From: Tolypeutes matacus
Taxonomy: Eukaryota; Chordata; Mammalia; Cingulata; Chlamyphoridae
Reading direction: 5' to 3'
DNA: 64,000 nucleotides
Assembly: GCA_026826555.1 (NCBI GenBank)
Contig: JAKSZT010000142.1
Span: forward strand, 2,729,298 to 2,793,297
Part shown: positions 12,130 through 24,529 of the stretch, piece after piece
How the letters are laid out: each line of letters begins with the position of its first letter
Position numbering within the stretch: the first letter of the stretch is position 1
Notes under the pieces: generated by a model
Database searches by the model: none
Seen by the model: only the letters and a program-made list of their open reading frames with translations
What the model was told of the DNA's origin: nothing
Translations under genes and position numbers: made by a program

Positions 12130-12900
12130 TCAGATTATTGTAATATTATAATTCCACTGTCTGCATAATTTTTTACAAGTTATCTCTTAAAAATATGCCA
12201 TGAATATTCTTTCATGTACTGTATTCAGATTTGATTATTTTTAATACATTCAAAATATTTCAAATATATGATTTACTACAATGAAATAAATATTTTATTT
12301 GTGGCCATTTAGATTGCCTATCATTTATTTGTACTATTATAGCATTGCAATGCAAATAGTGCTGCAATGAACAAGTTTGCTTATAGGTAAATACCCTTAT
12401 GTAAAGCATAGAACCCTGAAAGTTAAATTTCTGAGACAAATGTTACATTAAGTGCTATACTGATTTATAGTCCTGTGAACATTGTATTTGGCCCTATTTC
12501 CACACTTTTTCTAACACTGGATAATATCAATCTTTACTTTTGTTTTATTTTAACCCTGCAAATATGAAGGATGAAAATGAGATTTTATCTTAATTTGCAT
12601 GTGTCTCAATGAGAATGAGCATCATCAGTGAAAATGAGCAAATTTCAGTTCTTCATCTGTCTTATAATTTTTCTTCAGAGAATTGTGTTCAAATAATTTG
12701 TCACTTCACCTATGGGGTGTTTATAGTATTTTCTTGTTTAGTACATAGAAGCAATTTTGGGAAATATTTATTCCCAGCCTCTGTCATTGTGTGTCCATGC
12801 ATGCACATTTTTTGCATGTGTATATGTTATTCAGTAAAGCACACATATCTAAAATTTATAATTGTTCAAGTTTTTACTTAAGTAAACATCCAAGCAGGTA
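12130..12900 (-). mobile_element. Old L1 3' end (L1ME-like), antisense, inside copy A
   Basis: Reading the minus strand gives the C-terminal end of L1 ORF2. On the plus strand the typical antisense phrases appear in order: CATTGCAATGCAAATAGTGCTGCAATGAACAAG, CTAACACTGGATAATATCAATC, AATTTGCATGTGTCTC and GAGAATGAGCATC. No frame is open. Its partner in copy B lies at about 20,340-21,130. Confidence 0.7.
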
Positions 12901-13019
12901 GAGATATAGAATATTATCAGTAATTCAGAAGAATTCTTGGATCCACTTCTCAGTCAGTATCCCTTAAAATTAAACTCTTTTCAGGCCTTTATCACTTTAA
13001 TTATTTTTGCATGTGTTTG

Positions 13020-13650
13020 ACCTTAATAAAAATGGGATTATATAATATACTCTTTCTTCATATGTGTTGATTACTTTCCCTTGACATTATGTCTGTGAAA
13101 TGTATCCTTGTCATTTTGTGTAACAGTGTTTGTGCATTTTTTTTTGTTGTTAAAGAGCTTTTGTATTACTTCAATTGTATCAATATAGCGTGATTTACAT
13201 ACACATCCTACTGTTATTAGAATTTGGGTCGTTTCTTGTTTTTGTCTAATACAAATAAAACTTACAAATATACTGCATATGTTAATGCATATAAACACCC
13301 ATTTCTGCTGGATATGTATAAATATTAGAATGTCTCAGTCCTAGGATAGGTATATGTTTAGTTTTAAAAGAAACTCTCAAACATTGTTCAGATGTGATTA
13401 TACCAGGTGACAGTCCGGCCAGTAATGTATAAGGGAGTTATAGTTGCTCCACATCTCTTTCAGCACTTGGAATTATCCATTTATTTTCACCTTTTATTTT
13501 AGCCATTCACCTGGACATGCAGTGGTATCTAGTTGATTTAATTATATATTTTTGTTGAGTAATGATGCAGAGTACCTCTTCATATGTTTATTGGCTATTT
13601 GGAAATCTTTTTCATGAAGTGATCTTTCAAGTAAATGCTTAATTGATAAC
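13020..13650 (-). mobile_element. Old L1 3' end (L1MA/L1MB-like), antisense, inside copy A
   Basis: Antisense L1 phrases occur in order: TTGTATCAATATAGCGTGATTTACATACACATCC, AGTCCTAGGATAGGTATATGTTTAG, a decayed ACATTCCCACCAG-like region, and CACCTCTTCATATGTTTATTGGC. It is heavily diverged. The partner in copy B is at about 21,960-22,610. Confidence 0.7.
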
Positions 13651-14099
13651 TGTGTCATGTGCTATTACCCATTATCTTTTCACTTTCTTAAGAATGCATT
13701 TTTAAAAGAAGTTCTTCATTTTAATAGCTCCTACTTTGCCAATTTTCTTTTCATTTGTGGTTAAAGTAACTTCTGTCTTGTTATGATCAAACTTAAATTT
13801 ATATTAGTATACCTTCTTTTCTTTCATATGGATATCCAATGGGCCTGAAACATGTATTTTCAAATCCCGTCAATTTCCCACTAAATTATAATGGAGGCTA
13901 TGTGATAAAAGACAGCTGTATACATATGGACATGTATTGCAACTGATTTCTACTTTTCTGCTCTTTACTAAAATACCACTCTTTTTAATTACTCCAAGTT
14001 TTGTATTAAATCTTGATATCTGGTGGAATAAATTTACGAGCTTTGTTCTTTAATGTGCTTTTCTATTTTAGGTCTTTGCATTTCTACATACATTTTAGA

Positions 14100-15405
14100 A
14101 TCGTCATCTTGGTTTCCTCAAACATATTGTAAGGATGATGATTTGGTTTCCTATCTACCAAAACAAATACCATAAAATGGGTTGACTTAAACACAGAAAT
14201 ATTTGGACTCATGGTTTCAAAGGCTAGAAGATTTGCTTCTTCACATGGTTGTTTTCTTCTGGCTGGCTGACAATCTTTGGGGTCTCTTGCCTTGTCTCTC
14301 AAGTGGCAATGCACAAGGCAACCATATCTCATTTTTGTTCCAGGTTCCGTTGACTTCCACATTTGGGTTGCTCTTCATGGCTTCTATTCCTGTGCCCGTT
14401 TCCTTTTCTAATAAGGAGTTCAACCATAGTGGAATAAAGCCCTCATTCATTCGATTTGGGGGGACCTTAACTAATAGCATCTTTAAAAATCCAATTTGCA
14501 AATCAGTTCATACCCACAGGACCAGGGTGGGTACCTGAATATGCATTTTGTGAGGGACATGATTCATCCCCAAAATCTGTCCTCTGGACTCCAAAAAGAT
14601 ATGTCCTTCCCACGTGCAAGTATATTCATTCCATCACAACAACCCAAAAGGTTTAAGCCATTTTAAAACAATGTTAAATAAAAAGTGTCATCAGAATCAA
14701 TAATGGGCATGATATGTCAGGGCAAAATTCCTCAATCAGTGGACCTAATAAACCTAGTAAAAAGCTATCTGCTTCCAATATTCAATGTTTGTACAGGAAT
14801 AGGATAAATATTTCCATTGCAGAAGGGAGAAATTGCAAGGAAAACAGGGGTCACATGTCCTAAACCCAGCAGGGTAAACTCCATCTTTTGTGGCATCTTT
14901 TGTCCTCTGGGCTTGATGGAGCAGTAGTCCTACCCCTTATAAGTGCTTACTCAACAGACCTGCTTTCTCTGAACACTGACTTAAATAGGACCCGCCCTCT
15001 CTCAGCATTGAGATGGCAGCAGGCTCCCCCTACCTCAGAGCATTGGAGTGGTGACACTCTCCATGAATAACAGGGCACAACTGTGGGTGGGTCACCTCTC
15101 TTGGCCCAAGATCTCTTCTCTACAGACATTGGCTTCTAGATTTTGCACTTGAAGTCATTCTTCTTTCAATCCATCCCTTCACTGTCCCTTTCAGACATTA
15201 CTTCTGATCATGAAAATGGTGCACATTCCTTATTATTTTGTGTGTAGTTCCAAGTGGTCTAAAACCATTAGACAATAGAACTTTCCACAGATCCTTCATA
15301 GATAACTCCATTTCCAATCCTGATGTCTTTTGAAATGGTTGACTGGATTTGTGTTCAGTCACACTCTCTTTGGCAAAGGTTGTTCAGTTAAATCTTCACA
15401 TGGAG
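14100..15405 (-). repeat. LTR-element-like sequence, antisense (MaLR/ERVL type suspected), in copy A
   Basis: The segment from the run CCAAAACAAATACCATAAAATGGG through GGACTCATGGTTTCAAAGGCTAGAAG and AATGCATTTTGTGAGGG to CCCAGCAGGGTAAACTCC has the layout of an antisense mammalian MaLR/ERVL-type LTR or adjoining internal sequence. The family is not resolved. The matching piece in copy B runs from about 24,530 to 25,950. A 111-codon frame within it is a by-product. Confidence 0.45.
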
Positions 15406-15534
15406 CCCTGTCATCTGGAGACTCACTTCCCAGAAGCTACAGGATGCCCCTGATAGAGCTACTTCTGTGTATATATTCCTTGTCTGAGTTTTCTGGTTTT
15501 GATATTCATGTAATGATCACCTGATAAAATGAAT

Positions 15535-17705
15535 GTGGAAGTGTTCCCCCCTCTTCTATTTTCTGGAAGAAGTTATAGGGAATTGACATTAAATCTTTAA
15601 ATATTTGGTAGAATTCCATATTGAAACATTCTGAGACAGGAGTTTCCTTATTTGGGATTATTTAAGTTATAAATCAAACTTCATTAAGAATTTAATAACT
15701 CATTTATTTTGTACGAGGTGAATCAGGGCAGTTTGTGATTTTTTGAGGGATTGCTTCATTTCATCTAAGTTGGCATATTTTGTGTATAAAATATTTATGG
15801 TATTCTCTTATTATTTCTTGCCATATTATGTAGTGAAATACCCTGTTTTATTTCTGGCAACAATGATTGATGTTTTCTGCCACTTTTTTGTTCTTTGACA
15901 GTCTTGCTAGAGTTTTATCAATTTTATTGATTTTTTTCAAATAATCAGCTTTTTTATTAATTGATATGGTCTACCATTTTTTTTATTTTCAACTTCATTT
16001 ATTTATGCTTTTTATTATTTAATTTCTTCTTGTTGTTATGAGTTATTTTACTCTTCTTTATTTAGATTCTTGAGGTTGGAAATTAGATTATTGATCTGAG
16101 ACATTTCTTCTTTTCTAATGTAAACATTTGCTATGAATTTCCCCCACAAAACTGCTTTATCTTTGTCCCAAGAATTTAATATGTTGTATTTTCATTTTCA
16201 TTCATTTCAATATATTTTTATTTCATTACTAATTTCTAGTTTGAGTCCTTTGTTGTTAGGACTCTGATTGATTTCAATTATTTTATGTTTCTTGAGGTTT
16301 GTTTTACAGCACAGTATATTTTCTATCTCAGTAAATGTCCTATGAACACTGGAACAGAATGTGTATTCTGCAGTTATTTGATGGTGTGTTCTATAAATGT
16401 TGATTAAGACTGTTGGCTGATGGCATTGTTGAATCTGCCTATATACTTGTTAAATTTCTTTCTAGTTGTTCTTTTACTTGTTGATAAAGAAGTGTCATAA
16501 TTTCCAACCATAATATTATATTTGTCTATCCTTTTCAGTCCTATTGGTTTTGTTTTACATATCTTGCAGCTCTATTGTTTGAAGCATACTCTTACAATGG
16601 CTATGTCTTCTTAATGGACTAAACTGTGTATGCTTACATAATGCCCTTCTTTATCCTTGGTAGGTGCTTTTGCTCCATATTTATCTCATTTGAATACAGG
16701 TATTGATTTCTTTCAATTAATGTTGCATGCAATATCTTCTTCTATCTTTTTATTTTCACTTACCTGTAGCATTATATTTGCAATGAGTTTCTTGTAAACA
16801 GCATATAATGGGTCATTTTGTCCATCTCTGTTGATCTCTTTTTTTAAAATTGGTAAACTGACACAATTTACTTGTAATGTAATATTGATATGGCAGTGTT
16901 AACTCTGATATTTATTTTTTGTTTTCTGTTTGTTCTTGCATTTTTTGTTTCACTAATTTTTTCTGTATTCAGTGGGTTATGGGACACTTTTTTAGACTTT
17001 TACTTGAATGATCTATAGTGTTTTGGAGTGTTGTTTCTTTTTATAGATATTTTAGTGATCATTCTAGGTATTACATCATACATACTAGTATCCTTTTTGA
17101 CTTGTGTTGACATTTTACAAGTTTGAGTAAAGTGTCCCTACTGTAATTCCTTTTAAGTCTCTTTGTTCGCCCCCATTTTAAATATTTCAAATATTTCCTT
17201 TACATATATTGAGTACCACATCAAACTGTGTTATAATTTTACTTCAACTTCCAAATAAAATTTAGAAAACTGAAGAGGGTAAGTAAAGTCTATCATCTTT
17301 ACCCACATTTTTTACTTTTTCCTTTGTTCTATCCTCCTGTATGATGTTCCAAGTTTCCTTCTTTTGTCGTTTTATTTCTGTTTTATCTTCAATATCACTG
17401 ATTATTTTCTCTGTCCTCTCCACTCTGTTTATTATTCTGTCACTGAGTTTTGGTTTTTTTTTTTTTACTTCAGTTATGGTGTTTTCCATTTCTAAAATTG
17501 CCAATTACTTCTTCTTTCCATCTTCTATTTCTTTCCTGAGACTATTTTTCATTTGTTTCAAGTCTGATTGTAATTGCTTGTTGAAGTAATTTTTGATATC
17601 TGCTTAAAAATACTTAGATAACTTGAACATCTCTGTCATCTAAAAGTTGGCTTTTGTTAATTATTTTTTTCATTCACTCTATGATAGCCTCATTCCTTTA
17701 TTTGA
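15535..17705 (-). mobile_element. Antisense L1: 5' half of ORF2 and part of ORF1
   Basis: On the plus strand the antisense of ORF2 is recognisable from TTCTATTTTCTGGAAGAAGTT (15,555) through the reverse-transcriptase N-terminal and linker regions (TTTTATCAATTTTATTGATTTTTTTCAAATAATCAGC, 15,912) to the endonuclease end near 17,200. ORF1 sequence follows. Many stops are present. It lies exactly between duplicate copies A and B, and I see no counterpart upstream of copy A, so it may mark or post-date the duplication junction. Confidence 0.78.
17262..17504 (-). pseudogene. L1 ORF1 fragment, coiled-coil region
   Basis: An 80-residue minus-strand frame, rich in Lys, Glu and Ile with heptad-like spacing (for example TEVKKKKPKLSDRI, VERTEKIISDIEDK), matches the coiled-coil to RRM-approach region of L1 ORF1p. 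It ends by a frameshift before the RNA-recognition core. It lies upstream, in L1 sense, of the ORF2 sequence in the same element. Confidence 0.65.
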
Positions 17706-18045
17706 CCAGTTAACTGTTGTGAAATCTCTACATCTGTAAGTGGACAGAGGAAGGAACACACTTCACTTTGGGCTTATGGCTATCTCATTAGCCTGTACCT
17801 AAGTTTCTTGTTTGCCTTTCAAGTTTATTATTGTCTTTTATATACTTCTAACCTTAAGTCATACATGTGGACAAATAAGTAAACATGATTTTCATGATTC
17901 AAACAGCATCATAAAGTAGTCATTCATGCATCTGAATGACATTTTTTATTATACCATCAAATTGGGTGAAAAGAAGATACTTCTAAGGAATAAAATGAAC
18001 CATTCCTGTGTTTGTTTTTCTGTGTGTATTTTATCCATATCCATG

Positions 18046-18497
18046 TGTATTAGTCAGGGTTCTCTCGGGAAACAGAATCAGCAGGAGATATCTGTCAATA
18101 ATATGAAATTTTAAAAGAGTCTCTCACATAACCGTGGGGATGCACAAGTCCAGGTTCTGCAGGCAGGCTGAAAACCAGTGGCTCCGATGAAAGCCCGATG
18201 AAAGGTCGTTGATGAGATTCTGGGAGAAGTTGCCTGTCCAACGATGAGCTGGGAAATTCTCTCTGAATTTTGAAATCACTTCCACTTTTAAGTCATTCAA
18301 CTGATTGGATAAAAGCACCACCCATTGATGATGTAATCTCCTTGATTGATGCAGATGTAATCAGCCATCCAGGCAGTAAACTCACTGGTGATCGAAGTCC
18401 ATAAATGCTCTTGTATTACAATAAGCCCAGTGCTTGCTGGAACAAACACCCAGACACAACTACCTTGCAGATTTGACACATTAGCCTAACCATCACA
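18046..18497 (-). mobile_element. Solo LTR, ERVL type, inserted in copy B only
   Basis: On the minus strand the LTR begins TGTGATGGTTAGGC and ends ..CCTGACTAATACA, the ends typical of mammalian ERVL LTRs. The 5-bp duplication CCATG flanks it at 18,041-18,045 and 18,498-18,502. Copy A has the uninterrupted site (TCTCCATGTAAGC near 10,621), which proves the boundaries and shows that the insertion came after the duplication. It is 452 bp with no internal region. Confidence 0.9.
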
Positions 18498-19679
18498 CCA
18501 TGTAAGAAATGGCTGGATTGTGCTATTGCATGAGATGATATGTGTGATTGTCTGCTGAGAACCTTGAGAACTGCTGACAGGCCTTATTTACTCAACTCAC
18601 AGTCTCAGTGCTACCACATACAGATATACATTTTGATAAATTTTGACATACTTAATCATATAAAGTTTAGATATTGGAGAGTTTTCTTCATATTTTTATC
18701 ATTTATACCTATTTCAAATCTATGAATAGTATACTCTCAGTTAACCAAATCAACAAGAATAAAAATGTTTTAAAGAAAATTTATATATTCCTTAAAGTAA
18801 TTATATGAAAAAACTAATATAACATTTCTTATATGGTTTTTCACAATTGAAAATGTACATATTGCATGAAAGAATATGCCAAAATTTAAACACTATTCAT
18901 TAAAATGACAATGAAAAGATATTCCTTAACATGAGAGAATGACTACATAATGAAGACAAATGTGGGATATAAACTGTATTTAAGATATGATAACATTTAT
19001 ACACAGAAAAATGTGAGAAAGAAAATAAAGAAAATAAAATATTTATAAATGTTGACTTCAAGAATTAGGACTATCTTTAAACTTATTGATAGCTTCCAAT
19101 TTTTTGTTATTTATTAAGTAACCAAATTTCAGATAAAAAGATGCTTAATTACAATCTTACCATGTTTTGAGATTAATGTTTCCTGGTAATGTTCCCTAGA
19201 TATTACATCAAAAAACCTCAAGTTTTTAAAAAGTGTGAGTTATGCAAGATGATTTTTTGAATAATATTGCACTATTTATTTAATTTTTCATGTTTTAAAT
19301 TTTTATTACCAAAATAATGCATGATAATTGCATAAATTTGAGGTAAAAAAATCATGAAGAAAACAATCATTTTCCCCAAACCAAGAGGTAAATACTGTTA
19401 CCTTTAGTTATATATTCTTAAAGATCTTTTAAAATGCATTATTTGATTTTCATAGTTGATATAATATAGTATCTGCAATTTGCTGTACTAATGATAAAGT
19501 CCACAATTAGCATTACATACTGATCCTTAGGTAGGGGTGAACAGTGTGTCAAGTGGATGGGTACAAATGATAGAAGCACAAAGAAAGGCATTCAGTGAAA
19601 CAGTCTGTAAGTCAAATTACACACCTTTGGTCTGTAGAATATAGATTCTTAGAATCTGCAGTAATAGATGTCTGTCACA

Positions 19680-20170
19680 CTAACACTATAGAACTAGCCT
19701 AGACAGCCAAGAAGAAAAATAAAATGGATGGAAATCCCTGGTTACACTTGCCACCATTAGGAAATTTTGATATCCTGGGATGTAGGGATTTAGGTATTTG
19801 CCCAAATTGCACAGGGAGTCATTAAAAAAAATTATTAACAACATTTAGCCAGAAAGGATGGAACATAAAAATGCAAGGGCATTGGTGTTATAGTGGCATG
19901 CAAGTGTAAAATTTAATAGGGGTTAAAAAGATGCGATGGTTGGTTGCAATAATGTAAGTTTGGTATTAAGGGGAGAGTGAACTACTCCCCTGATCCACAG
20001 AGCTGAGGGTGAGAAGAAAGAAAAAGGGCCATTGAGGGAATTTTGGCTGCATGTGTCTTGCTTTTCTCCTACCACAATATCATGGCCTTTGCTGCTTTCT
20101 CCATCTGGAGTGACTTTTGTAATAAGGGGTTTTTACTTTAGATTCATTTCATTTCATTTTTCAAAAAAAT
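19680..20170. other. Segment present in copy B, absent from copy A
   Basis: Copy A runs straight from CTGCAGTCATAGTTGCCTG to AAAATAAAATTC, while copy B has about 480 extra bases at this point. I see no terminal repeats, tail or target duplication, so a deletion in copy A fits better than an insertion in copy B. It contains no recognised gene or repeat. Confidence 0.6.
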
Positions 20171-20339
20171 ATAGGAATAGATAAAGTAAAAATAAAATTC
20201 TTCCTTTCACCATTGACACATTCTTATCAATACCACCATGTGGAGGTGTGGATGGGGTAAAGAAAGAGAGGAAGAGACAGGGAGAGGGAAGGAAGAGAAT
20301 GCGATTTAGAAGGCTTCTTTCCCCCTAAAAATCAGATCA

Positions 20340-21130
20340 TTATAATACTTATAATTCGACTGTCTGCATAATTTTCTACATGTTTCTTTCATACTTTAAC
20401 AATATGTCATGGATGTTCCTTCATGTAGTGTATTCAGATCTAATTGTTTGAATAGATACATAATATTTCAAAGGGAGGAATGTGATACAATGAAATAAAT
20501 ATTCTACTTATGCCAGCATTTAGATTATCTATCATTCATTTCTAATGTCATAGTGTTGCAATGCAAAAAGTGCTGCAATAAATAATTTTGTTCATAGTTG
20601 CTTGGACACTTATTTAGTGACTTAAATGATAGTACACTAAAATTCAAATTTCTGAGACAAATGTTGCACAAAGTGCTGTATTGATTTATACTCCTGTGAA
20701 CATTGTATTTGGCCCTATTTCCACACTCTTTCTAACACTGGATAATATCAATCTATACTTTTATTTTATTTTGACCCTGCAAATATGAAGGATGAAAATG
20801 TGATCTTATCTGAATATACATTTGCCTCAGTGAGAATGAGCATCATCAGTGAGAATGAGAACTTTTCAGGTCTTCATCTGCCATATAATATTCCTGTAGA
20901 GAATTGTGTATTCATATTATTTTCACATTATCTCCAGGGTTTTTATAGTATTGTCTTTATTAATATATAGAAGTACTTTATGATTAAAGAATATTATAGA
21001 ATGCAATTTTGAAATATTTATTCTCAGTCTCTGTCATCGTGTATCCATGCATGTACATGGTTTGCATGTATATATGTCATTCAGTACATCACATATCTAA
21101 AATTTACAAATATTTGAGTTTTTCTATATA
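20340..21130 (-). mobile_element. Old L1 3' end (L1ME-like), antisense, inside copy B
   Basis: Partner of the fragment at 12,130-12,900, sharing ATTGTATTTGGCCCTATTTCC, CTAACACTGGATAATATCAATC and GAGAATGAGCATCATCAGTGA. Present in both copies, so it predates the duplication. Confidence 0.68.
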
Positions 21131-21249
21131 TGTAATCCTCCATTCAGTTGGTTATATAGGACATTAACACTAGCTCAGAAGGATTCCTTGTGCCCTTTCT
21201 CAATCAGTGACCTTTAAAGTTAAGCACTTTTCTGACTTCCATCACTTTA

Positions 21250-21912
21250 TTTAAACAAATCAATACATATTAATAAAGCATACAATTCATCCAAAGTGTA
21301 CAATAAATGGTATTTGGTATAACCCCATATTTGTGCATTCATCACTTCAATCATTATTAAAGCATTTTCATTATTTCAATAATAATAATAAACAGACAAA
21401 CAAACAAAAAAAACAAGAAAATTCTTCACCTCTCAATCTCTTTATGTATCCCCTGCTGTTCATAGCTGCTATTTCTGGCTATTCTTGAACAATTATTTAT
21501 TTATTTATTAAGCAGTTTTATTGAGATATAGTCATATACAATATGATCTATCCAAGATGTATAGTCAATGGCTTTAGGATAATCACAATGTTGTGCATTC
21601 ATCCCCACAAAAAATTTTATAACTATTTCATTACTCCAAAAGAAAATCTCCATACCTCTTAGCATTCCTTCCCCAGCCCTACATAACCACTAATCTGACT
21701 TCATTTTTATAAATTGATTTATATTTACATTTTAAATAAGTGAAATCATACAATATGTTGTTACTTGATGTCTGGTTTCTTTCACGGCATAATTTTTATT
21801 GTCTGATATTAACATTTTGTAGTATTAATGTTAATAGTTTTTCAGCTTCAAAGAGAAATGGTCTCAAATATGCAATTTTACCCATATTCATATTTTACAT
21901 GTGGTTTTTCTA
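21250..21912 (-). mobile_element. L1 3' UTR fragment inserted in copy B
   Basis: Antisense L1 3' UTR phrases are present (AGCAGTTTTATTGAGATATAGTCATATACA, TGTGCATTCATCCCCACAA, CATAACCACTAATCTGACTTC). Near-identical repeats ACTTCCATCACTTTA (21,235) and ACTTCTATCACTTTTA (21,913) flank it, and copy A shows the single uninterrupted site near 12,987. It is therefore an insertion after the duplication. Confidence 0.75.
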
Positions 21913-21959
21913 ACTTCTATCACTTTTAATTAGTTTTGCCTGAATTTGACCTCACTAAG

Positions 21960-22610
21960 AATGGGATTACATATTATATGCTATTTCTCCATGGGTGTTG
22001 ATTACTTTCCCAGACAGTATGTCTGTGAGATTTATTCTTGTTAGTTTGTGTATCAGAGTTCATAACTTTTTACTCTTAAAGAGCTTTATCATTGCTTCTA
22101 TTGTATGGATATAGCGTGATTTGTGTATACATTCTACTGTTGTTGGAATTTAGTTTAAATCTTGTTTTTGTCTAATACAAAGAAAATTTCCAAATGTTAC
22201 TGCACATAATTTTTTGATGGATATAAACACTCATTTTTGTTGGATATGTAAAAAGATTTCAACATCACAGTCCTAGGATAGGTATATGTTTCATTTTATA
22301 AGAAACTGCCTAACATTCTTCAGATGTGATTGTACCAGTTGACAGTCTGGCCAGCAATCTAAGAGAGTTTCAGTTGCTCCACATGTTTTTCAGCACTTGG
22401 AATTATCCATTTATTTTCACCTTTTACTTTAGCCATTCTGCTGGGTGTGCAGTGGTATCTAATTGATTTAATTATGTATTTTTGATGAGTAATGATGCAG
22501 AGCACCTCTTATATGTTTATTGGCTATTTGGAAATCTTTTCAATGAAGTGCCTATTCAAGTAAATGGCTTAATTGATAACTGGGTCATGTGCAATTACCT
22601 ATTAAATTTT
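21960..22610 (-). mobile_element. Old L1 3' end, antisense, inside copy B
   Basis: Partner of 13,020-13,650, sharing GATATAGCGTGATTTG, CAGTCCTAGGATAGGTATATG and TTTATTGGCTATTTGGAAATC. Its coding-end part is split from the rest of the copy B alignment by the insertion at 22,632. Confidence 0.68.
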
Positions 22611-22631
22611 CAACTTCTTGATGTATTTTTT

Positions 22632-24132
22632 CTTCTCTTTAAGTTATTTGTGTTTATATTTTGTAAAAAGCAGTCTTGTATATGCAATATCACTAATATT
22701 TTTATTTTACATGAGGTTTCACTATGGTATACAGTCCCAAGTTACTTTTTTAGCTTTCCTTCTACTAATATAAATGTCCTTAGACTTTCCCTTTCAACCA
22801 CTGTCATACCCATATAATAGCTCTGCTAGTCACAAACACCATAATGTGCTCACAACATTTCATTTCATTTCCCAAGATTTACAAACAACTTTTAACCAAT
22901 TTTGTACAGATTAAGCATCAGCTTTCCATCTTTACCCTCATTCTAATTTCTGGTGATCTATATTTTAATTATTAATTCCATAAGTTTACACAATATACTT
23001 ATTCATAACAGCACAATCATACGATATTTACCCTTTTGTGTCTGGCTTGCCTCACTCAACATAATGTCCTCCAGATTCATCCAATTTTTCATATGCTTCA
23101 CAACTTCATTTCTTCTTATTCCTGCAAAATATTCCATCATAAGTATACACCACAGTTTGTTTAACCATTCATCAGCTGACGGACACATGGGTTGTATCAA
23201 ACTTTTGGCTATCATGCATAATGCCACTATGAACATTGGTGTGCAGATGTCTATTTGGGTCACTGCTCACAGTTCTTCTGAGTATATACCTAGCAATGGT
23301 ATTGTTGTGCCACATGGCAAATCTATATTCAACTTCCTTAAGAACTGTCAAACAGTCCTCCGCAGTAGCTATACCATTCTCCATGCCCATCAATGGAGAA
23401 TAAGCATTCCTATCTATCCACATCCTCTCCAACATTTAAGGTTTTTTTTGACTTTTTAACAGAGGCCTGTCTAATAGCTGTGAAATGATATCTCATTGTA
23501 GTATTGATTTACATATCCCTAATACAAGTGATATTGACCTTTTTTTTTTTTTTATGTGTTTCTTCGCCATTTGTATTTCTTATTTGGACAATTGTCTTTT
23601 CAAGTCTTTTGCCCATTTTTAATTTGGATTGTTTGTCTTTTTATTGTTGAGTTGTATGATCTTTTTGTATATCATGGATATTAATCCCTTATCGGATAAG
23701 TCAGCTCCTTAGTGCACCTTTCCACAGAGGTGTATCTCTCTCCATTTTCCTGTGTCTTGGTCTGGCCAGAGCTGAGATCCAAAGCAGGCTCGGCTGGCTG
23801 ATGTCACTGAAGAAAACCCCCCAACTGTCCTTTCCTTTACCCTGTAACAGCTGGCAGGGAGGATGATGTGTGTTCCTCTTAGTCAACTGCAGTGAGCCAG
23901 TGGTTTCACTCCAGCTTACCCCCTCCCAGCCACTGTGGGGCTTTGGTAACTCATGTTTGTTTTTTGGGGTTCTTCATCTCTCAGTCCCTCACCCTCCTGG
24001 GAGTTGTGAAGTACTTTCCTGGTCTGCTGACCCCAGAGCAAGTCCCTCGGACAGCTCTTGGCACTTTCTTCATTCTTTTGTGAGAGACTTGAGCCTGAGC
24101 CCTGCCTGCCTAATCTGATGCCATATTCATAT
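22632..24132 (-). mobile_element. Internally deleted L1: 5' UTR joined directly to ORF2 end and 3' UTR
   Basis: The perfect 14-bp duplication TTGATGTATTTTTT flanks the element at 22,618-22,631 and 24,133-24,146; copy A lacks the element. In L1 sense (minus strand) it begins with about 430 bp of L1 5' UTR (24,132 to about 23,700), homologous to 53,340-53,785. It jumps at about 23,700 into the last third of ORF2 and continues through the 3' UTR. Some 4 kb is missing (ORF1 and most of ORF2). The single target duplication shows that this shortened form integrated as one unit. Confidence 0.82.
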
Positions 24133-24529
24133 TTGATGTATTTTTTTAAAGAAGTACTTAATTTTAATGATGCCTGTTTTCTCATTTTTTTTCAGATGTG
24201 GCTAAATGATTGCCGTCTTGTTATGATCCATCTTGAATTTATTTTAGTGCAACTTATTTTCTTTCATATTCAATTGGCCTAAAAATATGTATTTTCAGAA
24301 CCAAATTTTCCACTACTTTGTAATGGAGGCTATATGATAAAGAGAAAAGTATATCAATATGGGCATTTATTTAAAACTTTTGTCTATTTTTCTTCTCTTT
24401 TACTAAAACAACAGTCTTAATTATTCTAGATTTTATATTAAATCTTGATATAATATAAATTTAAGTTAAATATATAAATTTTCCATCTTTGTTCTTTAAT
24501 ATGCTTTGTCTAATCCACACATTTTTTTT

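Larger units (their letters stand above)
10283..15405 (+). repeat. Duplicated block, copy A
   Basis: This block recurs in the same order and orientation at 17,706-25,950. Anchor pairs include 10,325/17,760, 11,690/19,382, 12,610/20,832, 13,335/22,272, 13,560/22,490, 14,880/25,322 and 15,330/25,890. A 140-base stretch compared by eye (11,694 against 19,382) differs at about 15 positions, so identity there is about 89%. The block contains only old repeats and AT-rich DNA, with no gene. It lacks the insertions that enlarge copy B, so it preserves their empty sites. Confidence 0.88.

Noticed and set aside
22953..23459. A 168-codon plus-strand frame.
   Set aside because: It is the antisense of the L1 ORF2 end; the minus strand shows the recognisable L1 C-terminal sequence.
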